NCBI RefSeq assembly: GCF_000730605.1
Contig: NZ_BBIS01000028.1
Location: forward strand, 1-64,000
Origin: Pseudomonas monteilii NBRC 103158 = DSM 14164
GTDB lineage: Bacteria > Pseudomonadota > Gammaproteobacteria > Pseudomonadales > Pseudomonadaceae
Length of the DNA stretch: 64,000 nucleotides
Direction: 5' to 3'
Position 1 is the stretch's first letter. Every line of letters starts with the position of its first letter. The position numbers were made by a program, and so were the translations under genes. Under the pieces are notes generated by a model. The model saw nothing but the letters and a program-made list of their open reading frames with translations, was not told the DNA's origin and made no database searches. This document shows positions 56,721-64,000 of the stretch, in pieces.

Positions 56721-57164
56721 ATGACTACCGCTTTCTCTCTCGCACCCCTGTTCCGCCATTCCGTAGGTTTCGACCGTTTCAACGACCTGTTCGAGTCTGC
56801 GGCACGTAACGAGGCCGGTAGCAGCTACCCGCCCTACAACGTGGAAAAGCATGGCGACGACCACTATCGCATCGTAGTTGCCGCAGCCGGTTTCCAGGAG
56901 CAGGACCTCGACCTGCAAGTCGAAAAAGGCGTCCTGACCGTGACCGGTGGCAAGCGCGACGATGGCGCCGCTGAAGTGACCTACCTGCACCAAGGTATCG
57001 CGCAACGCGCCTTCAAGCTGTCGTTCCGCCTGGCCGACCATATCGAAGTGAAGGCCGCCGGCCTGGCCAATGGCCTGCTCAGCATCGACCTGCTGCGCAT
57101 CGTGCCTGAAGAAGCCAAGGCCAAGCGCATCCCGATCAATGGCGACAAGCCAGCGCTGAACTGA
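56721..57164 (+). CDS. ibpA: Small heat-shock protein, Hsp20/IbpA family
   Basis: This 147-residue chaperone holds unfolded proteins. The alpha-crystallin domain (about residues 35-130) includes YNVEKHGDDHYRIVVAAAGF and GVLTVTGGKR; the C-terminal anchoring motif is present as RIPI. The second ATG (56721) is 9 nt after AGGAG and is preferred over that at 56715, which is only 3 nt after it. It is preceded by a sigma-32 promoter and a likely RNA thermometer. Confidence 0.93.
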   Translation: MTTAFSLAPLFRHSVGFDRFNDLFESAARNEAGSSYPPYNVEKHGDDHYRIVVAAAGFQEQDLDLQVEKGVLTVTGGKRDDGAAEVTYLHQGIAQRAFKLSFRLADHIEVKAAGLANGLLSIDLLRIVPEEAKAKRIPINGDKPALN

Positions 57165-57177
57165 TCGCGCTGCAGTG

Positions 57178-57205
57178 AAGAAGGGCACCCTCGGGTGCCC
57201 TTCTT
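57178..57205. terminator. Hairpin between hsp20 and the GGDEF/EAL gene
   Basis: The arms AAGAAGGGCACCC / GGGTGCCCTTCTT (13 bp, TC loop) lie between two convergent genes. The T-run is short on both strands, but the stem is strong enough to act as a shared terminator. Confidence 0.75.
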
Positions 57206-57221
57206 GCGTTCGCAGGCCGGT

Positions 57222-60200
57222 TCAGTAACCCGCCGGCGCCTCCAGCAGCATCTGCCGAAACTCCGGCAACGGCAATGGCCGGCTGTGCAGGTATCCCTGG
57301 TACAAGTGGCAGCCCAGCCGTTCGAGGAACTCCAGTTGTTCGGTCAGTTCTACCCCCTCGGCAATCACGGCCAGGTCCAGGCTGCGGGCCATGGCGACGA
57401 TGGCCCGCACGATTTCCGCGTCGTTGGGGTCGACCGGCGCGTCGCGCACGAAGGTCTGGTCGATCTTCAGCGCATCCACCGGCAGGCGCTTGAGGTAGGT
57501 GAGTGAGGAATAACCGGTGCCAAAGTCATCCATGGCAAAGCTCACCCCGAAGCGCTTGAGTTCGCGCATCTTGCTGATGGTGTCTTCCAGGTTCTGGATC
57601 ACGATGCCTTCGGTGATTTCCAGCTTGAGCATGTGCCGAGGCAGGCGATAGTCGTCCAGGCTGCGCAGCACGCGCCCGACAAAGTCGTTCTGGCGGAACT
57701 GTCGCGGGCTGATGTTCACGCACAGGCTGAAATCATTCGCGTCGATCAGCCCGTCGGTCAGCATGCGTGCGCAAGCATCGCACGCTTCATCGAGGATCCA
57801 GCTGCCAACTTCCAGAATCAGGCCGCTTTCCTCCAGCACCTGGATGAACTGCCCTGGTGGTTGCTGACCCAGTTGCGGGTGGTGCCAGCGCAGCAGCACT
57901 TCAGCCCCGACGATGCGGTTGTCGCGGGCATCCACCTGGGGCTGGAAGTGCAGCGCCAGTTCGCCACGGGCCAAGGCCAGGCGCAGGTCGTTTTCCATGC
58001 GCAAGCGCTCGCTGGCGGCCTTCTGCATGGTGGTGTGGAACAGCTGGGTGGTGTTACGCCCGGAGTCCTTGGCCCGGTACAGGGCAATGTCGGCACGCTT
58101 GAGCAAATCGGCCGGGGTAGCGCCGTGGTCAGGGATCAGCGCTACGCCGATACTGGGCGTTACCTGCAGCCGTTGGCCATCTAGCGACATCGGCTCGGCC
58201 AGCAGTTCGCGCAGGGTGTCGGCCAGTTCGCGCACTTTTTCCTCTACCAGTTCGCGGCTGCCTTCCAGGCCGCTGAGCAGTACCACGAACTCGTCGCCCC
58301 CTAGCCGCGCCACGGTGTCCTCCAGGCGCACGCTGGCCTCCAGGCGGGCGGTGATGATCTTCAGCACCGTGTCGCCCACCGGATGGCCCAGCGAGTCGTT
58401 GATGTGCTTGAAGTGGTCGAGGTCGAGGAACAGCAGGGCGCCGCGCAGGTTGTGGCGCTTGAGCAGGGCGATCTGCTGGCTCAGGCGGTCCATCAGCAGG
58501 GCGCGGTTGGGCAGGTTGGTCAGCGGGTCGTGGTAGGCCAGGTGGCGAATCTGCGCCTGGGCATTTTTCAGCTGGCTGACGTCACGGGCGGTCAGCAGCA
58601 GGCAGTCCACCTCGTTGAGGGTGATCGGCTCGACCGAGACTTCCACGGTGAGGATATCGCCACGCTTGTTGCGCCCGAGCATCTCCCGGTGATGCACGCG
58701 GCCGCGTTCGCGTAACTCGGCCAGCAGCGCGCTGCGCTGCTTGTCGTCCGCCCAGATGCCGATCTCGTACACCGTGTGGCCGACCACCTCGGCCGCGCTG
58801 TAGCCCGTAAGGCGGCAGAAGCCATCGTTGATTTCCAGGTAGCGGCCGCTATGGCGTTCCGTGATGGTGATGGCGTCGGGGCTGGAGTGGAAGGCCTTGG
58901 CGAACTTCTCCTCGCTGGACTTCAGTGCGGCTTCGGCGCGTTGCTGCTGGGTAATGTCGCGCAGGGTGGTAACGCTGCACGGCTGGTCATCGACGGTGAT
59001 CAGGCGGCTGGAAATCACGCACGTCAGGGGGGCGCCATTGCGGTGGTTGACCACCACGGCGACGTTGCTCAAGGCCTGTTCGCGGATCACCCGCTCGATA
59101 CGTTGCGCACGCTCGATGGACTCGGCCCACAGGCCGATTTCCTCCGCGGTGCGACCAAGCACCTGCTCGCTGCCCCAGCCGAAGGTCTGGGTGAACGCCG
59201 GGTTGATCTCGATGAACTGACCGGTGTCCTGGCGAGTGACGCAGATCGGGTCGGGGCTGACCTGGAACAGGCTGGCGAACTTCTCTTCCGAGGCGCTCAG
59301 GCGCTGTTCGCGCTCCACCTGGTCGGTGATGTCGAGCAGGGTGCCGGCCATGCGCAGCGGGTTGCCTTGTTCGTCGCGGTACAGGCGTGCGCGGCTTTCG
59401 ATATAGCGCGAAATGCCGTTTTCCAGCTGCACCCGGTAGGTGATCTGATAGTTGCCGGCGGGCCCTTCGCGCAGGCTACGGTAGGCCTGGCGCATCGAGT
59501 TGCGCTCCTGCTCCGGTACCCCTTCGAAAAAGGCATCGAACGACTCATGAAAGGGGATGGGCGGTAGGCCGTGCAACTGCGCGGCGCGGGCAGAGCCGTA
59601 GAGCATGCCGCTGGGGATGTGCCAGTCCCAGGTGCCCAGCTGCGCCGAATCCAGGGCCAGGTCCAGGCGCTCCTGGCTGTCCTTCAGGGCCTGCTCGGCG
59701 CGCTTGCGCTCGGTGGTGTCGACAAAGGTACTGATCAGAAAGGTCACGCCTTCCAGTTCGATGCCCTGGGTGCAGAGGATGCCGTCATGCACCTTGCCGC
59801 TGGTGGCGCGGAACTGCACCTCCATGATCAACGGGCCGCCGTTGGCACGGGTCGACTCTATCACCTGGTGGCGTTGTTCGGGGTTGACCCACAGGCCCAG
59901 CTCCAGGCTGGTCTTGCCGATCACCTGGCTGCCAGGCCAGCCGAACATGTCTTCGAAGTGCTGATTGACCTCGAAAATCATGCCGTCGTGGCGGCGGGTG
60001 AGCAAAATGGCGTTGGGGCTGAGGTGGAACAGGGTGGCAAAGCGCTTTTCCGAATTGATCAGGGCGGTTTCCCGCTCGCGCTGGCGGGTGATTTCGCGGA
60101 TTACCCCGATCATCTGCGGCCGGCCATGCGGGTCGTGGGTCAGGCTGCCGTTGATCTCTAGCCAGTGCAGGCTGCCGTCCGGCCAACGGATGCGATGACG

Positions 60201-60518
60201 CATGGCCTGTTCCACCGGCTCGCCGTTGAACACCGCCTGGAACACCTGTCGCGTGCGGGCGCGGTCTTCTTCGGGCAGCAGGTCGAGGTAGTCGACATCA
60301 GCAGGCAGCGGGCGCTGCGGGTCGAAGCCGAACAGGGCCTGGGTGCCCCGTGACCAGCTGACACGGCCGCTTTCAATATCCCACAGCCATGCCCCCAACC
60401 GGGCGCCGTTCAGCGCGGCCAGCAGTTGTGGGGCGTTCTGCCAAGCCTGTTCGGACTCCTGGGGGTCGGCCGCAGGAATACGCGGTAGGCGCAAAAAGCG
60501 GTTTGCTGATTTGGGCAT
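57222..60518 (-). CDS. Five-PAS diguanylate cyclase/phosphodiesterase
   Basis: This 1098-residue cytoplasmic protein makes or breaks cyclic di-GMP. There are five PAS/PAC units (about residues 30-650), e.g. SEKRFATLFHLSPNAILLTR, SEEKFASLFQVSPDPICVT and SEEKFAKAFHSSPDAITITE, then a GGDEF domain (about 665-825, ARLGGDEFVVLLSG intact) and an EAL domain (about 840-1085). In the EAL domain the signature reads EVLLRW, a common functional variant; EITEG and DDFGTGYSSLTYL are present. No membrane segment. The sensed signal is unknown. Both outputs look active. Confidence 0.93.
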   Translation of the reverse strand: MPKSANRFLRLPRIPAADPQESEQAWQNAPQLLAALNGARLGAWLWDIESGRVSWSRGTQALFGFDPQRPLPADVDYLDLLPEEDRARTRQVFQAVFNGEPVEQAMRHRIRWPDGSLHWLEINGSLTHDPHGRPQMIGVIREITRQRERETALINSEKRFATLFHLSPNAILLTRRHDGMIFEVNQHFEDMFGWPGSQVIGKTSLELGLWVNPEQRHQVIESTRANGGPLIMEVQFRATSGKVHDGILCTQGIELEGVTFLISTFVDTTERKRAEQALKDSQERLDLALDSAQLGTWDWHIPSGMLYGSARAAQLHGLPPIPFHESFDAFFEGVPEQERNSMRQAYRSLREGPAGNYQITYRVQLENGISRYIESRARLYRDEQGNPLRMAGTLLDITDQVEREQRLSASEEKFASLFQVSPDPICVTRQDTGQFIEINPAFTQTFGWGSEQVLGRTAEEIGLWAESIERAQRIERVIREQALSNVAVVVNHRNGAPLTCVISSRLITVDDQPCSVTTLRDITQQQRAEAALKSSEEKFAKAFHSSPDAITITERHSGRYLEINDGFCRLTGYSAAEVVGHTVYEIGIWADDKQRSALLAELRERGRVHHREMLGRNKRGDILTVEVSVEPITLNEVDCLLLTARDVSQLKNAQAQIRHLAYHDPLTNLPNRALLMDRLSQQIALLKRHNLRGALLFLDLDHFKHINDSLGHPVGDTVLKIITARLEASVRLEDTVARLGGDEFVVLLSGLEGSRELVEEKVRELADTLRELLAEPMSLDGQRLQVTPSIGVALIPDHGATPADLLKRADIALYRAKDSGRNTTQLFHTTMQKAASERLRMENDLRLALARGELALHFQPQVDARDNRIVGAEVLLRWHHPQLGQQPPGQFIQVLEESGLILEVGSWILDEACDACARMLTDGLIDANDFSLCVNISPRQFRQNDFVGRVLRSLDDYRLPRHMLKLEITEGIVIQNLEDTISKMRELKRFGVSFAMDDFGTGYSSLTYLKRLPVDALKIDQTFVRDAPVDPNDAEIVRAIVAMARSLDLAVIAEGVELTEQLEFLERLGCHLYQGYLHSRPLPLPEFRQMLLEAPAGY

Positions 60519-60580
60519 CGGTACCAGACCTTTGGCGTATGACGCGTCCTTGGATATGGAAATACCTGGCTGACGGCCGG

Positions 60581-61465
60581 TCAGGCGGGCCCCGCGTGGC
60601 TGTCGAGCAGGGCCATGAATGCCCTGGCCGCGTTCGATAGCGTACGCTCCGTGTGCAAAATGTAGCCTAGCTGGCGCGACAGCTGTATGCCGGGCAAAGC
60701 GATGGGTGCAACCTGTTCGTCGAGCATGGTGCGCGGCAGCACGCTCCAGGCCAGGCCGATCGACACCATCATCTTGATGGTCTCCAGGTAGTTGGTGCTC
60801 ATGGCGATGTTCGGCGTGAGGCCCTGGCTTTCGAACAGGCGCTGAACGATGTGGTGGGTAAAGGTGTTGCCGCCGGGGAACACCGCCGGGTGACGTGCCA
60901 CATCGGCCAGGCCGACCGCATTGTTGGCCAGCGGGTGCTCAGGGGCGGCGACAAAATCCAGGGCGTCGTCCCACACGGGCACCGCCTTGACCAGGTGATG
61001 CGGCTCGGGCGCCAGGGTGATCACGGCTATTTCGGCGCGGCCATGCAGAATCTCGTCGTAGGCCTGTTCTGAATCGAGAAACTGAATATCCAGCGCCACG
61101 GCCGGGAACTGGCGGGTGAACGCCCGTAATAGCGGGGGCAGGCGGTGCAGGCCGATGTGGTGGCTGGTGGCCAGGGTGAGGCGACCGCTCACTTCCCCCG
61201 ACAAATTGGTCAGCGCACGTCGGGTATCATCGAGGACGTTGAGGATCTGGTAGGCCCGGGGCAGCAGGGCGCGTCCGGCCTCGGTCAGGGTCACCTCGCG
61301 GCCCAGGCGGTCGAACAGGCGCACATCCAGCTGCTGCTCCAGCCCGGCGATGCGCTTGCTGATGGCGGGTTGGGTCAGGAACAGGCGTTCAGCCGCCCCG
61401 GAGAAGCTGCCGGTTTCGGCAATGGCGATGAAGGCGCTGAGGTTGGCCAGGTCCAAGGGTCGCAT
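60581..61465 (-). CDS. LysR-family transcriptional regulator
   Basis: This 294-residue regulator has its N-terminal HTH in residues 1-60 (ANLSAFIAIAETGSFSGAAE, LFLTQPAISKRIAGLEQQL) and a C-terminal effector domain. It is divergent from leuC with a 121-bp gap, the usual LysR setting, and is likely to control leuCD or itself. The effector is not known; a leucine-pathway intermediate is a reasonable guess. Confidence 0.93.
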   Translation of the reverse strand: MRPLDLANLSAFIAIAETGSFSGAAERLFLTQPAISKRIAGLEQQLDVRLFDRLGREVTLTEAGRALLPRAYQILNVLDDTRRALTNLSGEVSGRLTLATSHHIGLHRLPPLLRAFTRQFPAVALDIQFLDSEQAYDEILHGRAEIAVITLAPEPHHLVKAVPVWDDALDFVAAPEHPLANNAVGLADVARHPAVFPGGNTFTHHIVQRLFESQGLTPNIAMSTNYLETIKMMVSIGLAWSVLPRTMLDEQVAPIALPGIQLSRQLGYILHTERTLSNAARAFMALLDSHAGPA

Positions 61466-61474
61466 TCCTCTTGG

Positions 61475-61489
61475 TTATCCAAAGGATAA
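61475..61489. promoter_or_regulatory. Dyad between the LysR gene and leuC
   Basis: TTATCCAAAGGATAA is a perfect 15-bp dyad, 10 bp from the LysR start. A second one, GAATTTGAGTTATTC, follows about 10 bp on. LysR proteins bind such T-rich dyads in the divergent region. Confidence 0.6.
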
Positions 61490-61586
61490 AAATTATGAAT
61501 TTGAGTTATTCAATCTAACCCCATAGCATCGTCCGTACAAGCCAAGGGGTCTTTGGCATAGAAAGACGCTGATGAGGAACAGTCTG

Positions 61587-63020
61587 ATGGCTGGCAAAAC
61601 GCTCTACGACAAACTCTGGGAAGCCCATGAGGTCAAGCGCCGTGATGACGGCTCGTCCTTGATCTACATCGACCGCCACATCATTCACGAAGTGACGTCG
61701 CCCCAGGCCTTCGAAGGCCTGCGCCTGGCCAACCGCAAACCGTGGCGCATCGACGCCAACATCGCCACACCCGACCACAACGTGCCGACCACGCCAGAGC
61801 GCAAGGGCGGTATCGAGGCCATCGTCGACCAGGTGTCGCGCCTGCAGGTGCAGACCCTCGACGAAAACTGTGACGAATACGGCATCGTCGAATTCAAGAT
61901 GAACGACGAGCGCCAGGGCATCGTTCACGTCATCAGCCCGGAGCAGGGTGCCACCTTGCCCGGCATGACCGTGGTCTGCGGTGACTCGCACACCTCCACC
62001 CACGGCGCCTTCGGTGCCCTGGCCCATGGCATCGGCACCTCCGAGGTCGAGCACGTGCTCGCCACACAGTGCCTGGTCGCCAAGAAGATGAAGAACATGC
62101 TGGTGCGCGTGGAAGGCCAGTTGCCGGCCGGCGTAACCGCCAAGGACATCGTGCTGGCCGTGATCGGCAAGATCGGCACCGCCGGTGGCAACGGCCACGC
62201 CATGGAGTTCGCGGGCAGCGCCATTCGCGCGTTGTCGATGGAAGGCCGCATGACCATCTGCAACATGTCCATCGAAGCCGGTGCCCGTGTGGGCCTGGTA
62301 GCGACCGACGCCACCACCGTTGCCTATGTCGAAGGCCGCCCGTACGCGCCGAAGGGCGAGCAATGGAAGCAGGCAGTCGAATCGTGGAAAGACCTGGTGT
62401 CGGATGACGACGCCGTGTTCGACTCCGTGGTCGAGCTGGATGCCAGCCAGATCAAGCCGCAAGTCAGCTGGGGCACCTCGCCCGAGATGGTGTTGGCCGT
62501 AGACCAGCGCGTACCGGACCCGGCCGCCGAAGCCGACCTGGTCAAGCGTGGTTCGATCGAGCGCGCCTTGAAGTACATGGGGCTGACCGCCAACCAGGCG
62601 ATCACCGACATCCAGCTGGACCGCGTGTTCATCGGCTCGTGCACCAACTCGCGTATCGAAGACCTGCGTGCCGCGGCGGAGATCGCCAAGGGCCGCAAGG
62701 TGGCCGCGACCGTCAAGCAAGCCATCGTCGTGCCGGGCTCGGGCCTGGTCAAGGCACAGGCCGAGCGTGAAGGCCTGGACAAGATCTTCCTCGAAGCCGG
62801 TTTCGAATGGCGTGAACCAGGCTGCTCGATGTGCCTGGCAATGAACCCGGACCGCCTGGAGAGCGGCGAGCATTGCGCGTCCACCTCCAACCGCAACTTC
62901 GAAGGCCGTCAGGGCGCCGGTGGCCGTACCCACCTGGTCAGCCCGGCCATGGCCGCCGCTGCTGCGGTAGCCGGCCACTTCATCGATGTCCGCGAGTTGA
63001 TCCAAGGGAGCGCAGCATGA
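61587..63020 (+). CDS. leuC: 3-isopropylmalate dehydratase large subunit
   Basis: LeuC with LeuD isomerises 2- to 3-isopropylmalate in leucine synthesis. The 477-residue subunit has [20 protein letters not shown] and the 4Fe-4S Cys residues in IGSCTNSR and [11 protein letters not shown]. The ATG at 61587 ([14 protein letters not shown]) has GAGGA upstream. It overlaps leuD by 4 bp. Confidence 0.97.
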   Translation: MAGKTLYDKLWEAHEVKRRDDGSSLIYIDRHIIHEVTSPQAFEGLRLANRKPWRIDANIATPDHNVPTTPERKGGIEAIVDQVSRLQVQTLDENCDEYGIVEFKMNDERQGIVHVISPEQGATLPGMTVVCGDSHTSTHGAFGALAHGIGTSEVEHVLATQCLVAKKMKNMLVRVEGQLPAGVTAKDIVLAVIGKIGTAGGNGHAMEFAGSAIRALSMEGRMTICNMSIEAGARVGLVATDATTVAYVEGRPYAPKGEQWKQAVESWKDLVSDDDAVFDSVVELDASQIKPQVSWGTSPEMVLAVDQRVPDPAAEADLVKRGSIERALKYMGLTANQAITDIQLDRVFIGSCTNSRIEDLRAAAEIAKGRKVAATVKQAIVVPGSGLVKAQAEREGLDKIFLEAGFEWREPGCSMCLAMNPDRLESGEHCASTSNRNFEGRQGAGGRTHLVSPAMAAAAAVAGHFIDVRELIQGSAA

Positions 63021-63661
63021 AAGCCTTTACCCAGCACACTGGCCTCGTCGCGCCGTTGGACCGTGCCAACGTCGACACCGACCAGATCATCCCCAAGCAG
63101 TTTTTGAAGTCGATCAAGCGCACCGGCTTTGGCCCTAACCTGTTCGACGAATGGCGTTACCTGGACGTGGGTCAGCCCTACCAGGACAACAGCAAGCGCC
63201 CGGTGAACCAGGAGTTCGTGCTCAACCACGAACGCTACCAGGGTGCCAGCGTGCTGCTGGCGCGGGAGAACTTCGGTTGCGGCTCCAGCCGTGAGCACGC
63301 CCCTTGGGCGCTGGACGAGTACGGTTTCCGCAGCATCATCGCGCCGAGCTTTGCCGACATCTTCTTCAATAACAGCTTCAAGAACGGCCTGCTGCCGATC
63401 ATCCTCAGCGATGAAGAAGTGGACGAGTTGTTCAAGCAGGTCGAAGCCAACCCGGGCTACCAGCTGACCATCGACCTGCAAGCGCAGGCGGTAACCCGCC
63501 CGGACGGCAAGGTGCTGCACTTCGAGATCGATGCGTTCCGCAAGCACTGCCTGCTCAACGGCCTGGACGACATCGGCCTGACCCTGCAGGACAGCGATGC
63601 GATCAAGGCCTTCGAAAGCAAGCACCGCGCCGGGCAGCCTTGGTTGTTCCGGGATGCCTGA
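63017..63661 (+). CDS. leuD: 3-isopropylmalate dehydratase small subunit
   Basis: This is the 214-residue swivel subunit of isopropylmalate isomerase. It starts [20 protein letters not shown] and has the [13 protein letters not shown] motif that closes over the active site. ATGA overlap with leuC gives equal translation of the subunits. Confidence 0.97.
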   Translation: MKAFTQHTGLVAPLDRANVDTDQIIPKQFLKSIKRTGFGPNLFDEWRYLDVGQPYQDNSKRPVNQEFVLNHERYQGASVLLARENFGCGSSREHAPWALDEYGFRSIIAPSFADIFFNNSFKNGLLPIILSDEEVDELFKQVEANPGYQLTIDLQAQAVTRPDGKVLHFEIDAFRKHCLLNGLDDIGLTLQDSDAIKAFESKHRAGQPWLFRDA

Positions 63662-63705
63662 TTGATATAGCCGGCACAGGCAACAAAAATCTAAAGGATC
63701 GAGAC

Positions 63706-64000
63706 ATGACTAGCACCCAACATACCGACGTGGTCCAGCGCCAGTTCGGCGAACAGGCCAGCGCCTACCTCAGCAGCACCGTGCACGCTCAGGGCAGTGA
63801 ATTCGCCCTGCTGCAGGCCGAGCTGGCGGGGCAGGGCAATGCCCGCGTGCTGGACCTGGGCTGTGGTGCCGGTCATGTCAGTTTCCACGTTGCCCCGCTG
63901 GTGAGCGAAGTGGTCGCCTACGACCTGTCGCAATCCATGCTCGACGTGGTCGCCAGTGCCGCCGCCGAGCGCGGCCTGGCCAATATCACCACCGAGCGCG
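63706..64000 (+). CDS. SAM-dependent methyltransferase (3' end outside window)
   Basis: The first 98 residues of a class I methyltransferase are seen, starting MTSTQHTDVVQRQFGEQASA. Motif I is VLDLGCGAGHVSFHV and motif II follows with VAYDLSQSMLD. It resembles UbiE/Coq5-type methyltransferases. An AAAGGA site precedes the ATG. In P. putida a methyltransferase lies between leuD and leuB, so the next gene is expected to be leuB. The substrate is unknown. Confidence 0.9.
   Translation, partial: MTSTQHTDVVQRQFGEQASAYLSSTVHAQGSEFALLQAELAGQGNARVLDLGCGAGHVSFHVAPLVSEVVAYDLSQSMLDVVASAAAERGLANITTER

Noticed and set aside
61515..63005. A 496-codon minus-strand frame opposite leuC.
   Set aside because: Shadow of leuC, which has its Fe-S Cys residues and the expected length.

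Overview
The window is about 64 kb of a chromosome from a fluorescent pseudomonad, most likely the Pseudomonas putida group. The evidence is high-GC coding DNA with GTG and TTG starts, P. putida-type REP palindromes between operons, and a Pseudomonas gene order: comEC-exbBD-lpxK-kdsB-murB, rne/rluC, rpmF-plsX-fab, uvrB/emrAB/gltX-tRNA and leuCD. Functions come from reading motifs and family resemblance; no database search was possible.

Layout. (1) 1-10.4 kb is the accessory part. It holds a large protein with Ig-like repeats that is open at the left edge, an RHS/YD-repeat (TccC-like) gene broken by a one-base deletion and lacking the RHS core and toxin tip, a chaperone-pilin cluster on the minus strand without an usher, and a second unrecognised protein sharing the Ig-like motif of the first. 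(2) 10.4-16.6 kb holds a PA2817-like protein, a membrane-anchored FadE-type acyl-CoA dehydrogenase, a glutathione transferase, a YadGH-type ABC exporter and a DUF2062 protein. (3) 16.7-23.6 kb is an envelope block: comEC, exbB, exbD, lpxK, a Trm112-like protein, kdsB, a low-molecular-weight phosphatase and murB. (4) 23.8-31.1 kb has rne with a leader of roughly 730 nt, divergent rluC, a HAD phosphatase, sppA and maf. (5) 31.2-41.1 kb is one long run of fatty-acid and replication genes: yceD, rpmF, plsX, fabD, fabG, acpP, fabF, pabC, mltG, tmk, holB and tatD; pilZ, expected between holB and tatD, is absent. (6) 41.1-44.6 kb has an RgsA-like small RNA, a TetR regulator, moaA, a DUF4823 lipoprotein, a DUF1285 protein and tRNA-Asn. 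(7) 44.6-53.5 kb has an aromatic aminotransferase, uvrB with a LexA box, an EmrAB-type efflux pair, gltX and three tandem tRNA-Ala/tRNA-Glu pairs. (8) 53.6-64 kb has a TetR regulator with a clear operator, a hydrolase, a thioesterase, dusC, an Hsp20 gene with a sigma-32 promoter and a ROSE-like thermometer, a five-PAS GGDEF/EAL protein, a LysR regulator divergent from leuCD, and a methyltransferase cut by the right edge.

How the parts work together. Most of the window is core metabolism and envelope assembly: lipid A and Kdo supply, peptidoglycan precursors, type II fatty acid synthesis, mRNA decay, DNA repair, glutamyl-tRNA supply and leucine synthesis. Regulation can be read at several places: a sigma-70 promoter that makes yceD almost leaderless, overlapping rne and rluC promoters, a sigma-S-like promoter for the sRNA, a LexA box, a stable-RNA promoter with an AT-rich upstream element, a TetR operator and a heat-shock promoter. 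The least explained region is the RHS / Ig-like / usherless-pilin region in the first 10.4 kb.
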